Shown here in pieces: positions 35,899 through 46,119 of a DNA stretch of 64,000 nucleotides. The stretch comes from Rhizobium lusitanum. GTDB lineage: Bacteria; Pseudomonadota; Alphaproteobacteria; Rhizobiales; Rhizobiaceae. A program made the position numbers and the translations under genes. Every line of letters starts with the position of its first letter. The stretch's first letter is position 1. The notes beneath the pieces are model-generated. The model saw nothing but the letters and a program-made list of their open reading frames with translations, was not told where the DNA came from and searched no databases. The stretch covers positions 1,116,001-1,180,000 of the forward strand of contig NZ_CP050308.1 of the NCBI RefSeq assembly GCF_014189535.1. Direction: 5' to 3'.

Positions 35899-37596
35899 AT
35901 GACCGCCAAACTTGAACGCTATATCGACCAGGGCGTCGGCCGGGAGCCGGCGGATATCGTGCTCAAGGGCGGGCGGTTCTTCGATCTGGTAACCGGCGAA
36001 CTCGTCGCTTCCGACATCGCCATCTGCGGCGACCGGATTGTCGGCACCTGTGGCGATTACCAGGGCCGTGAAGAGATAGATATTTCGGGCCGGATCGTCG
36101 TCCCCGGCTTCATCGACACGCATCTGCATATCGAATCCTCGCTGGTGACGCCGCATGAGTTCGACCGTTGCGTCCTGCCCTATGGCGTGACCACCGTCAT
36201 CTGCGACCCACATGAGATCGCCAATGTGCTCGGCACGGACGGCATCCAGTATTTCCTGGACAGCTCGCTCGAGACCATCATGGATATCCGCGTCCAGCTC
36301 TCCTCCTGCGTGCCGGCCACGCATCTGGAAACATCAGGCGCCGATCTGCCGATCGAGAAGCTGCTGCCCTTCCGCGACCATCCGAAAGTCATCGGCCTTG
36401 CCGAGTTCATGAATTTCCCGGGTGTCGTCTACAAGGACCCTATCTGCATGGCCAAGCTCGATGCCTTCCAGGGCGGCCATATTGACGGCCATGCGCCGCT
36501 GCTGCGCGGCTATGATCTCAACGGCTATCTCTCAGCCGGCATCCGCACCGAGCATGAATCGACCACCGCCGAAGAAGCCCTCGAAAAGATCCGCAAGGGC
36601 ATGCATATTCTCGTGCGCGAAGGTTCGGTCTCCAAGGACCTGCACGCCCTGATGCCGATCCTGACCGAGCGCCTGTCGCCCTATCTGGCCCTCTGCACCG
36701 ACGACCGCAATCCGCTCGACATCGCCGAACAGGGTCATCTCGATTATATGATCCGAACGGCCGTCGCTCATGGCGTCGAGCCGCTGGCGATCTACCGCGC
36801 CGCCTCGATCTCCGCTGCTCGCGCCTTCGGCCTGCGCGACCGCGGTCTGGTGGCGCCCGGCTGGCGTGCCGATCTGGTCATCATCGACAGCCTGGAGAAT
36901 TGCAAGGCGGAGACGGTGTTCTCGGCTGGCCGTCGTGTCACCACAGAGCTATTCGCCACCCGCAAGCCGGTCTCCCCCGTCGGCCTCGATAGCGTCAGGG
37001 CAAGCCCGATCAATGCCGCCGATTTCGGCGTACCGGCCACCGAGGGCGAAAGCTCGGTCATCGGCGTCATCCCCGGCAAGATCATCACCGAACACCGCCG
37101 CTACCGTCTGCCGCTCAAGGGCAACCAGACCGACCTCGACCTCGGCAACGACATCATCAAGGTCGCCGTCATCGAGCGCCACGGCAAGAACGGCAATCAC
37201 GCCAATGGTTTTGTGCAGGGGTTTGGCCTGAAGAAGGGCGCTATCGCCTCGACCGTCGGCCATGACAGCCACAATATCTGCGTCGTCGGCGTCAACGAGG
37301 ATGACATGGCCCGCGCCGCCAACCGTCTCAGCGAAATCAACGGCGGTTTCGTCGTCGTCGAAAGCGGCATCGTCACCGGCGAAATCGCCCTGCCCATCGC
37401 CGGCCTGATGAGTCTGGAGCCCTATGAAAGCGTGCGCGACACGCTGCATCACCTGCGCCAGGCGGCTTATGCCCTCGGCGCGACGCTGGAAGAACCCTTC
37501 CTGCAACTCGCCTTCCTGCCCCTGCCGGTCATCCCGCATCTGAAGATTTCGGACCGGGGCCTTGTGGATGTCGACAAGTTCATGCTGATCGGCTGA
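35899..37596 (+). CDS. ade: Adenine deaminase
   Basis: Deaminates adenine to hypoxanthine in purine salvage. 565 residues. The metal-binding DTHLHIESS is at 73-81, [10 protein letters not shown] near 108, the barrel His and Asp occur in HIDGHAPLL and [10 protein letters not shown], and the C-terminal small domain with [10 protein letters not shown] and GLMSLEP is typical of the AdeC type. The start ATG at 35899 has AGGA seven bases upstream; two earlier in-frame ATGs are less well placed. It ends base-to-base with the convergent alpha-glucosidase stop. Confidence 0.93.
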   Translation: MTAKLERYIDQGVGREPADIVLKGGRFFDLVTGELVASDIAICGDRIVGTCGDYQGREEIDISGRIVVPGFIDTHLHIESSLVTPHEFDRCVLPYGVTTVICDPHEIANVLGTDGIQYFLDSSLETIMDIRVQLSSCVPATHLETSGADLPIEKLLPFRDHPKVIGLAEFMNFPGVVYKDPICMAKLDAFQGGHIDGHAPLLRGYDLNGYLSAGIRTEHESTTAEEALEKIRKGMHILVREGSVSKDLHALMPILTERLSPYLALCTDDRNPLDIAEQGHLDYMIRTAVAHGVEPLAIYRAASISAARAFGLRDRGLVAPGWRADLVIIDSLENCKAETVFSAGRRVTTELFATRKPVSPVGLDSVRASPINAADFGVPATEGESSVIGVIPGKIITEHRRYRLPLKGNQTDLDLGNDIIKVAVIERHGKNGNHANGFVQGFGLKKGAIASTVGHDSHNICVVGVNEDDMARAANRLSEINGGFVVVESGIVTGEIALPIAGLMSLEPYESVRDTLHHLRQAAYALGATLEEPFLQLAFLPLPVIPHLKISDRGLVDVDKFMLIG

Positions 37597-39243
37597 TCAC
37601 CCGACCTGTCCGCAGAACACATCCAGTGCTGCGAGCGTCACCAACTCGCCCACGTCCGAGCCCTCGAAGCCCGGCATAGGCACGACCTTGGCCACCTTTA
37701 CCCCCTCCGGCAGGGTGACCTTCACAGGCTCGCGGGAAAGATTGAAGACAAAGAACAGCGTCGCATCGCCCTTGCTGCGCGTAAAGGCGAGTACGTCTTC
37801 CTTCGTGTCGAGGAAGGTCATGTCGCCGTCGAGCAGTACCGGATGCTGCTTTCGGAAGGCCAGCGTCTGGCGATAATGGTGCAAGACGGATTGCGGATCC
37901 GCCTCCTGCTTGTCGACGGCAAGTGCTGCGTGCTGATAGGGCACCGGCAGCCATGATTTCTCCGCCGTGGTGAAGCCGGCATGCGCGCGGCTCCCCTCCC
38001 AGGGCATCGGTGTGCGGCATCCGTCGCGGCCCTTGAAGGCCGGCCAGAAGCGGATGCCGTAGGGATCGCGCAGGTCCTCGAAGGAAAGCTCCGCTTCGGG
38101 CAAACCCAGTTCCTCACCCTGATAGAGGCAGATCGAGCCGCGCAATGTCGACAGCAGCGAAATTGCCAGCTTGGCAACACGAGGCTGCTCGGCCTCCGTT
38201 TCGGCGAAGCGGCTGACATGGCGATTGACGTCATGGTTGGAGAAAGCCCAGCAAACCCAGCCATCAGCGACATTTTCCTGGAAATCCCCCACGCAGCGGC
38301 GGAAATGCGCCGGCGTGAAATCCGGCCCAAGCAGATCGAAGGTATAGCACATATGCAGCTTGTCGCCGCCGCTGGTATAGGCGGCCACGGTCTGGAGCGA
38401 GCGAGCGCCATCGCCCACTTCACCGACGGTCGCACGCCCCTCATACTGATCGAGCAGCGCGCGGAAACGCTTCAGGAAATCGATATTTTCCGGCTGCGTC
38501 TTGTCGTAGAGATGGTTCTGCATCCCATAGGGATTGCTCTCTGGTGCATCCAGCCCGCCGATGACAGTGGTCGCGGGCGGATTGTCCCTCAGCTGCTTGT
38601 CGCAGAAATAATAGTTGACCGTATCCAGCCGGAAGCCGTCGACACCGCGATCGAGCCAGAACTTGACCGTGGCAAGCAAGGCGTCCTGGACTTCGCTGTT
38701 GTGGAAATTCAGGTCCGGCTGCGAGGTCAGGAAATTGTGCTGGTAGTATTGCCGGCGCACACCGTCCCATTCCCAGCCCGGTCCGCCGAAGATCGACAGC
38801 CAGTTGTTCGGCGCCGTGCCGTCCGGCTTCGGATCGGCCCAGACATACCAATCCGCCTTGGGATTGTCGCGACTTGCCCGGCTCTCGACGAACCAGGGAT
38901 GGCGATCGGAGGTGTGCGAGATCACCTGATCGATGATGACCTTGATGCCGAGCGCATGCGCCGATGTCATCATCTCGTCAAAATCGGCGAGCGTCCCGAA
39001 GATCGGATCGACATCGCAATAATCGGCGACGTCATAGCCCATGTCCGCCATCGGCGAGGTGAAGAACGGCGCCAGCCAGATGGCATCCACACCGAGCGAT
39101 GCGATATGCGGCAGGCGGCGGGTGATGCCCTTGATATCGCCAAGCCCGTTGGCGTCTGTATCCTGAAACGATCGCGGATAGACCTGATAGATCACCGCGC
39201 CACGCCACCAATCAGCTTCCGCCACCTTGCTCGCTGAGCTCAT
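37597..39243 (-). CDS. GH13 alpha-glucosidase
   Basis: Hydrolyses alpha-1,4/1,1-type glucosides such as maltose, sucrose or trehalose in the cytosol. 548 residues. The four GH13 regions are visible: DQVISHTS near 105, GFRLDTVNYY with the nucleophile Asp near 204, VGEVGD with the acid Glu near 272, and FSNHDVNRH near 336. The C-terminal beta domain follows. It resembles AglA of rhizobia, but no aglEFGK transport genes are present, so I do not assign the name. The stop codon abuts the ade stop codon with no gap. Confidence 0.92.
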   Translation of the reverse strand: MSSASKVAEADWWRGAVIYQVYPRSFQDTDANGLGDIKGITRRLPHIASLGVDAIWLAPFFTSPMADMGYDVADYCDVDPIFGTLADFDEMMTSAHALGIKVIIDQVISHTSDRHPWFVESRASRDNPKADWYVWADPKPDGTAPNNWLSIFGGPGWEWDGVRRQYYQHNFLTSQPDLNFHNSEVQDALLATVKFWLDRGVDGFRLDTVNYYFCDKQLRDNPPATTVIGGLDAPESNPYGMQNHLYDKTQPENIDFLKRFRALLDQYEGRATVGEVGDGARSLQTVAAYTSGGDKLHMCYTFDLLGPDFTPAHFRRCVGDFQENVADGWVCWAFSNHDVNRHVSRFAETEAEQPRVAKLAISLLSTLRGSICLYQGEELGLPEAELSFEDLRDPYGIRFWPAFKGRDGCRTPMPWEGSRAHAGFTTAEKSWLPVPYQHAALAVDKQEADPQSVLHHYRQTLAFRKQHPVLLDGDMTFLDTKEDVLAFTRSKGDATLFFVFNLSREPVKVTLPEGVKVAKVVPMPGFEGSDVGELVTLAALDVFCGQVG

Positions 39244-39458
39244 CAACAATCCGCCTCGATTTCATAAGGGTTCTTTCAAGTCGCACACTAAGCCAGAGGC
39301 GGCAAGCCGCCAATCGGAGAAGCATGTCACCCGAATTAAACGCAGAGGTTTTATGAGGCTGATTTTGCAAAACTCCCATGGGTAGAAACGTCTTCGCCGC
39401 CAGTGACGATTTGTCAGGGGGGCTTGAAAGCGACGTCGCATCAGATAACTTGCGACAT

Positions 39459-39513
39459 TGACCTGCACGTCCAGGTCATCTGCGGAACTAAAATAACCTT
39501 GAAAAAACAAGGT
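39459..39513. promoter_or_regulatory. Two inverted repeats upstream of the opp operon
   Basis: TGACCTG-N6-CAGGTCA (39459-39478) and ACCTTG-AAAAAA-CAAGGT (39496-39513) lie within 85 bases of the oppA start. The first looks like an operator for a dimeric regulator. A TTGACC overlaps it and could be a -35 box. No regulator gene is adjacent. Confidence 0.5.
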
Positions 39514-39541
39514 CCGTAACTCCAGAAAGGTGGGGATATAT

Positions 39542-41122
39542 ATGGCTTATTTCACCCGGAAATTCATCGCGTCGGCGTTCGTCGGCACCTTATTGAGCGT
39601 TTCCGCACATGCGGCGACCCTCAATATCCACAATGGCGGCGACCCCACGTCGCTTGATCCCCAAAAGATTTCCGGCGACTGGGAAAACCGCATCGACGGC
39701 GATATTTTCGAAGGCCTGGTGACGGAAGATCCCAAGGACAACCCCATTCCTGGGCAGGCCGCAAGCTGGACCATCTCCCAGGACCAAAAGGTCTATACCT
39801 TCAAGCTGCGCGACGGCGTCAAGTGGTCCGACGGCACGCCGGTGACCGCCAGCGACTTCGTCTTCTCCTTCCAGCGCCTGATGGACCCCAAGACCGCCGC
39901 CCAATACGCCTATCTGCAATATACGATCCTGAACGCGGAAAAGATCAACAAGGGCGAGATCAAGGATCTCAGCCAGCTCGGCGTCAAGGCGATCGACGAC
40001 AAGACGCTGGAAATCACGCTCGAAAACCCCACCCCCTATTTCCTCAACGCGCTGATGCACTACACCGCCTATCCGGTGCCGAAGCACGTCGTGGAAGCCA
40101 AGGGCGACGAGTGGGTCAAGATCGGCAACATCGTTACCAACGGCCCCTACAAGCCCACCGAATGGGTGCCTGGTTCGCATGTCAGCATGGTCAAGAGCGA
40201 TCAGTATTACGACGCCAAGGACATCAAGATCGACAACGTCAACTACTATACGCTGGAAGATCAGGCGGCCGCACTGAAGCGCTATCGCGCCGGTGAGTTC
40301 GACATCCTGACCTCTTTCCCCGCCGACCAGTATGAGTGGATCCAGAAGAACCTTCCTGGTCAGGCGCATGTGGTACCGTTCCTCGGCACCTATTATTACG
40401 TCCTGAACTCCACCAAGCCGCCCTTCAACGACAAGCGCCTCCGCCAGGCCCTCTCCATGGCCGTCAACCGCGAAGTCATCGGCCCGAAGATCCTCGGCAC
40501 CGGCGAACTGCCATCCTATTCCTGGGTGCCGCCGGGCACCGCCAATTATGGCGAGCCAGCCTATGTAAGCTGGAAGGACGAGCCCTACGGCAAGAAGGTC
40601 GAAGAGGCCAAGAAGCTCCTCAAGGAAGCCGGCTTCGGTCCCGACCATCCGCTGAAGGCACAGCTTCGCTACAACACCAACGACAACCACAAGCGCATCG
40701 CCGTTGCGATCGCCGCCATGTGGAAGCCGCTTGGCGTCGAAATCGAGCTCTACAACACCGAAACCAAGGTGCATTACGACGAGATGCAGCGCGGCGAAGT
40801 GCAGATCGGCCGCGCCGGCTGGCTCGCCGACTACAACGATCCGATCAACTTCCTCAACCTGCTGTCGACCGGCGTCGAAATGAACTACGGCCGCTGGAGC
40901 AACCCGCAATATGACGCGCTGATCAAACAGGGCAATGCGGAAATCGACCTGAAGAAGCGCGCCGAGGTCTACAAGCAGGCCGAACAGCTTGCGCTCGACG
41001 ACAGCGCCGCGATCCCGATCTACTATTATGTTTCCCAGAATATCGTTGCTCCGAAGGTTGAAGGCTTCGTGGACAATATTCAGGACATTCACCGCACCCG
41101 TTGGCTGTCCATCAAACAATAA
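39542..41122 (+). CDS. oppA: Oligopeptide ABC transporter, periplasmic binding protein
   Basis: Binds peptides in the periplasm for the OppABCDF importer. 526 residues; signal peptide FIASAFVGTLLSVSAHA. Family pattern: NIHNGGDPTSLDPQKISG at the start, IFEGLVTEDPKDNPIPGQA, then FNDKRLRQALSMAVNREVI near 305 and the Trp/Asp-rich C-terminus (RAGWLADYNDPINFLNLL). First gene of oppABCDF. Very similar to OppA of enteric bacteria in layout; specificity cannot be read. Two inverted repeats upstream may be operators. Confidence 0.93.
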   Translation: MAYFTRKFIASAFVGTLLSVSAHAATLNIHNGGDPTSLDPQKISGDWENRIDGDIFEGLVTEDPKDNPIPGQAASWTISQDQKVYTFKLRDGVKWSDGTPVTASDFVFSFQRLMDPKTAAQYAYLQYTILNAEKINKGEIKDLSQLGVKAIDDKTLEITLENPTPYFLNALMHYTAYPVPKHVVEAKGDEWVKIGNIVTNGPYKPTEWVPGSHVSMVKSDQYYDAKDIKIDNVNYYTLEDQAAALKRYRAGEFDILTSFPADQYEWIQKNLPGQAHVVPFLGTYYYVLNSTKPPFNDKRLRQALSMAVNREVIGPKILGTGELPSYSWVPPGTANYGEPAYVSWKDEPYGKKVEEAKKLLKEAGFGPDHPLKAQLRYNTNDNHKRIAVAIAAMWKPLGVEIELYNTETKVHYDEMQRGEVQIGRAGWLADYNDPINFLNLLSTGVEMNYGRWSNPQYDALIKQGNAEIDLKKRAEVYKQAEQLALDDSAAIPIYYYVSQNIVAPKVEGFVDNIQDIHRTRWLSIKQ

Positions 41123-41129
41123 TAGGAAA

Positions 41130-41160
41130 AGGCCCTACCCGCTCTTGCCGGGTGGGGCCT
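41130..41160 (+). terminator. Intercistronic hairpin after oppA
   Basis: A 12-bp stem (41130-41141 with 41149-41160, one G-U pair) without a U-run, ten bases before oppB. Such hairpins often stabilise the binding-protein mRNA and lower expression of the downstream genes. Confidence 0.7.
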
Positions 41161-41170
41161 CAACGCACCC

Positions 41171-42094
41171 ATGTTTCGCTATGCTCTCCGTCGTCTGCTG
41201 TCGACAATCCCTGTCTTGTGGATTGCCGTAACAGTGTGTTTTTTCATTTTGCGTCTCGCTCCCGGCGGCCCTTTCGATGGCGAACGGCCATTGCCGCCGG
41301 AAGTCAAAGCCAACCTCGCGGCCCACTACAATCTCGATAAGCCGCTGGTCGAGCAATACCTGATCTATGTCGGTGACGTGATGAAGGGCGACCTTGGCCC
41401 CTCTTTCGCCAATCAGGACTTCACCGTCACCCAGCAAATCATGTCGGGCTTTCCCTACACGCTGACCATTGGCGGCGCCGCCTTCATCCTGTCGACCATC
41501 ATCGGCGTGTTCGTCGGCTGTCTTGGGGCGCTCTATCAGAACCGGAGCGCCGACTATTGGCTGGGCGGAGGCCTACTCCTCGGCCTCGTCATGCCGAGCT
41601 TCCTGATCGCCCCGATCCTGCAGCTTATCTTTGGCAACACGCTTGGCTGGCTGCCGGTCGGCGGCTGGGGCGACGGCTCGATCCGGTTCCTGGTCCTGCC
41701 CATCATCGTTCTGACCCTGCCGCACGCAGCCCGCATCTCACGCCTGATGCGCGGCTCGATGATCGAGGTAATGGGCCAGAACTTCATCCGCACCGCCAAG
41801 GCCAAGGGTATCGGGCCCAGGCTCACGGTGATGCGTCATGCATTGAAACCGGCGATGATGCCCGTTGTCTCCTATCTCGGACCGGCGGCAAGCTATCTGC
41901 TCACAGGTTCGCTGGTGGTGGAAAGCATCTTCGGCCTTCCCGGAATCGGTCGCTACTTCGTCGGCGCCGCGCTCAACCGCGACTACGGCATGGTCCTCGG
42001 CACGGTCATTTTCTACATGGTGCTGATCGTGATTCTGAACCTGATCGTCGACATCGCCTACGCCTGGCTCGATCCGAAAGTGAGAATGCGATGA
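41171..42094 (+). CDS. oppB: Oligopeptide ABC transporter permease OppB
   Basis: Inner-membrane permease, 307 residues, six helices. N-terminal TM in RRLLSTIPVLWIAVTVCFFILRLAPGGPFD is classical for OppB. The coupling loop ARISRLMRGSMIEVMGQNFIRTAKAKGIG lies near 200. The stop overlaps the oppC start by four bases (ATGA). Confidence 0.95.
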   Translation: MFRYALRRLLSTIPVLWIAVTVCFFILRLAPGGPFDGERPLPPEVKANLAAHYNLDKPLVEQYLIYVGDVMKGDLGPSFANQDFTVTQQIMSGFPYTLTIGGAAFILSTIIGVFVGCLGALYQNRSADYWLGGGLLLGLVMPSFLIAPILQLIFGNTLGWLPVGGWGDGSIRFLVLPIIVLTLPHAARISRLMRGSMIEVMGQNFIRTAKAKGIGPRLTVMRHALKPAMMPVVSYLGPAASYLLTGSLVVESIFGLPGIGRYFVGAALNRDYGMVLGTVIFYMVLIVILNLIVDIAYAWLDPKVRMR

Positions 42095-43008
42095 TCCTCA
42101 ATTCCGCAAAACGTGAATTGCTGGAAGCAGAGTTGCTTGCAGCCGAGGGGCTCGCACCGAAAGGCCGTTCCCTCACGGGCGACGCCATGCGCCGCCTCCT
42201 GCGCAACAAGGCAGCCGCCCTCTCCATCATTGTGCTGGCTCTGCTAGTGCTCGTCGCCATCGTTGGCCCGAGCTTGCTTCCCTTTAACTATGAGGACCCG
42301 GACTGGAACTCCTTCCGAGGCGCTCCGGACTTTGCCGTCGGCCACTATTTCGGCACTGATGGTAACGGCCGCGATCTACTGGCGCGCACGCTCTACGGCA
42401 CGCGCGTTTCACTGACCGTCGCGCTCGTCGCCACGCTCGTCTCGGTCGTCATCGGAGTGCTCTACGGCGCCGTCTCGGGCTATTTCGGCGGCCGCGTCGA
42501 TGCCGTCATGATGCGCTTCGTCGATATCATGTACGCGCTGCCCTACGTCCTCTTCGTCATCCTGCTGATGGTAATCTTCGGCCGCAACGTCTATCTGCTG
42601 TTCGCGGCAATCGGTGCGCTCGAATGGCTGACCATGGCGCGCATCGTGCGTGGCCAGACACTCTCCATCAAGCAGCGGGAATTCATCGAAGCGGCGCGGG
42701 CCTCCGGTCAGCGACCGTTCAAGATCATCCTCAAGCACATCGTTCCGAATCTCGTCGGGCCGGTCGTCATCTACGCAACGCTCACCATCCCCGAGATCAT
42801 CGCCACGGAAAGCTTCCTGTCCTATCTCGGCTTTGGCGTGCAGGAACCGTTGACCTCGCTCGGCACATTGATCGCTGAAGGGTCGGCCGGCATGGAGACC
42901 ACGCCCTGGATCCTGTTCTTCCCCGCCGGTTTCCTGGTCGCCCTGCTGATGAGCCTGCTCTTCATCGGCGACGGCCTGCGCGACGCTTTCGATCCGAAGG
43001 ATCGCTGA
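42091..43008 (+). CDS. oppC: Oligopeptide ABC transporter permease OppC
   Basis: Second permease, 305 residues. A cytoplasmic N-terminal tail precedes TM1 (AALSIIVLALLVLVAIVGPSLLP). The typical HYFGTDGNGRDLLART appears near 90 and the coupling loop REFIEAARASGQRPFKII near 195. It overlaps oppB by four bases and ends one base before oppD. Confidence 0.95.
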   Translation: MILNSAKRELLEAELLAAEGLAPKGRSLTGDAMRRLLRNKAAALSIIVLALLVLVAIVGPSLLPFNYEDPDWNSFRGAPDFAVGHYFGTDGNGRDLLARTLYGTRVSLTVALVATLVSVVIGVLYGAVSGYFGGRVDAVMMRFVDIMYALPYVLFVILLMVIFGRNVYLLFAAIGALEWLTMARIVRGQTLSIKQREFIEAARASGQRPFKIILKHIVPNLVGPVVIYATLTIPEIIATESFLSYLGFGVQEPLTSLGTLIAEGSAGMETTPWILFFPAGFLVALLMSLLFIGDGLRDAFDPKDR

Positions 43009-43009
43009 C

Positions 43010-43997
<988 letters not shown>

Positions 43998-44005
<8 letters not shown>

Positions 44006-44984
44006 GCAAACGCTTCTGAAGGTCGAGCACCTCACCACCGAATTCGAGCTGCCGTCGAAATCCTTCTTTAAACCGCCGCTGATCCTGACGGCGGTCAACG
44101 ATGTCAGCTTCGAGCTGAAGACCGGGCGCACGCTCGGCATCGTCGGAGAATCCGGCTGCGGCAAGTCCACGCTCGGTCGCTCCATCCTGCGGCTGATCAA
44201 GGCGCAGAAGGGCCGCATCATGTGGCAGGGCGGCAACCTCCTGGATCTGTCCGAAGAAGAAATGCGCGCCGCCCGCCGCGACATGCAGATCATCTTCCAG
44301 GATCCGATCGCCTCGCTCGATCCGCGCATGACCGTCGGCGACATCATTGCCGAACCACTGACCGTGTTCGAGCCGAAGCTGTCGAGAGCGCAGCGGCAGG
44401 ACCGCGTCCGTGAGATCATGGCGGCGGTCGGCCTGGTGCCGGAGATGATCAACCGCTATCCACATGAGTTCTCCGGCGGACAGGCACAGCGCATCGGCAT
44501 CGCCCGCGCCGTCATCACCCGGCCGAAGCTGATCATCTGCGACGAGCCGGTCTCCGCCCTCGACGTCTCGATCCAGGGCCAGGTGATCACGCTTCTGCGC
44601 AAGTTGCGCAAGGAGTTCGGCCTGACGCTGATCTTCATCAGCCACGACCTCTCCGTCGTGCGCCTGATCTCGGACGACGTGCTGGTGCTCTATCTCGGCA
44701 AGGTGGTAGAGGCCGGCTCTGCCGCCACCGTCTTCGACCATCCGGCACATCCCTATACGCAGGCGCTGTTCTCCGCTGCACCGATCCCGGATCCGAAACT
44801 GGCGCGCGGCCGCCAGCGCATCCGCCTGCAGGGTGACCCGCCCTCGCCGCTCAACCCACCGCCCGGCTGCGTTTTCTCGCCGCGTTGCTGGAAGGCGACG
44901 GATATCTGTCGGACGAAGGCGCCACCGACCGAGCAGGTGCGCCCGGGCCAGACCGCGGCGTGCTATCATATGGACTTGCCGTAA
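43998..44984 (+). CDS. oppF: Oligopeptide ABC transporter ATPase OppF
   Basis: Second ATPase, 328 residues. Walker A GESGCGKST near 55, signature FSGGQAQR near 160, Walker B LIICDEPVSALD near 180, and C-terminal GCVFSPRCWKATDIC and AACYHMD. Pairs with OppD as a heterodimer. A perfect stem follows the stop at 44995-45019. Confidence 0.95.
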
Positions 44985-44994
44985 GGCTGCAAAA

Positions 44995-45019
44995 GTGGAC
45001 GGCGGAGCCCGCCGTCCAC
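44995..45019 (+). terminator. Hairpin after oppF
   Basis: GTGGACGGCGG and CCGCCGTCCAC form a perfect 11-bp stem with a three-base loop. There is no U-run, so it is either a weak terminator or an RNA-stability element before the sugar kinase. Confidence 0.65.
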
Positions 45020-45078
45020 CTTGCCCAAGCGGCCCCATGCGGGTATGCAGCAAGCAGGTAAACTGCGGGAGGCAAGTC

Positions 45079-45996
45079 TTGGGCGGGCGTTTTCTATCGA
45101 TCGGCGAATGCATGGTGGAGCTGTCGCAGGCCAAGGACGGGCATCTGCGCAAGGGCTTTGCCGGTGATACGTTCAACACGGCCTGGTATGCTCGCGCCTG
45201 CATGCCGCAAGATTGGTCGGTCGATTATTTCACCGCGCTCGGCGATGACGCCATGTCCGACGAGATGCTGGATTTCATGGGCGCGCACGGCATCGGCACG
45301 GCAAATATCCGCCGCCTTCTCGGCAAGACGCCGGGTCTTTATATGATCAACCTCAAGGACGGCGAGCGCTCCTTCAGCTACTGGCGCGACAGTTCCGCCG
45401 CCCGCCAGCTCGCCGCCGACGGCGACCAGTTGCGCACCGCGATCGAAGCGTCCGACGTCCTCTATTTCTCAGGCATCACCCTAGCGATCCTGTCCCATGA
45501 GGATGCCGAGACGCTACTCGCCGAACTCCGCCGCGCCAAGGCCATCGGCAAGCTGGTGGCCTTCGACCCCAATATCCGTCCGCGCCTCTGGTCAAGCCTG
45601 GACGCCATGCACACACTGATCGGCGAAGGCGCCCGCGCCTCGACGCTGGTCATGCCGAGCTTCGACGACGAGGCGGCGCATTTCGGCGACGACTCGATTG
45701 CCGGCACCATCCGCCGCTATCGGCAGCACGGCGCCAATATGGTCGTCGTCAAGAATGGCCCCGAAGGTGCCACCATCGGCACAGACGCCGGTGAAACACT
45801 GGTTCCGGCGGTGAAAGTTGCCAAGGTCGTCGATACCACCAGCGCCGGCGACAGCTTCAACGGCGCGTTCCTCGCCGATTATCTCGAGCACGACGACCCG
45901 ATAGCTGCCGCCCATTTCGCCGCTGTGATCGCCGCCAAAGTCATCCAGGAACACGGCGCCCTGGTGCCCCCCGAGAAGCTCCAGACAGCCGACTAA
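45079..45996 (+). CDS. PfkB-family sugar kinase, 2-keto-3-deoxygluconate kinase-like
   Basis: A 305-residue ribokinase-family enzyme. The N-terminus FLSIGECMVEL, the substrate part GFAGDTFNTAWYA and the ATP-site motif DTTSAGDSFNGAF (catalytic Asp near 258) are visible; the pattern is close to 2-dehydro-3-deoxygluconokinase, which makes KDPG for the Entner-Doudoroff route. The likely start is TTG at 45079 with GGGAGG 6 bases upstream; a longer frame runs into oppF without a ribosome-binding site. It is 94 bases after oppF in the same direction and may be read through. Confidence 0.88.
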   Translation: MGGRFLSIGECMVELSQAKDGHLRKGFAGDTFNTAWYARACMPQDWSVDYFTALGDDAMSDEMLDFMGAHGIGTANIRRLLGKTPGLYMINLKDGERSFSYWRDSSAARQLAADGDQLRTAIEASDVLYFSGITLAILSHEDAETLLAELRRAKAIGKLVAFDPNIRPRLWSSLDAMHTLIGEGARASTLVMPSFDDEAAHFGDDSIAGTIRRYRQHGANMVVVKNGPEGATIGTDAGETLVPAVKVAKVVDTTSAGDSFNGAFLADYLEHDDPIAAAHFAAVIAAKVIQEHGALVPPEKLQTAD

Positions 45997-46119
45997 GCGC
46001 TGTAATATTTCCATCATGGACAACCCGCACAATAGAGCAAGCGCGGGAATCACCTTTGTTGCCCCGCATTTGGTTGTACCGGCATCATCAGGATGCGGTG
46101 CAGATGGAACGTTTTGGAC

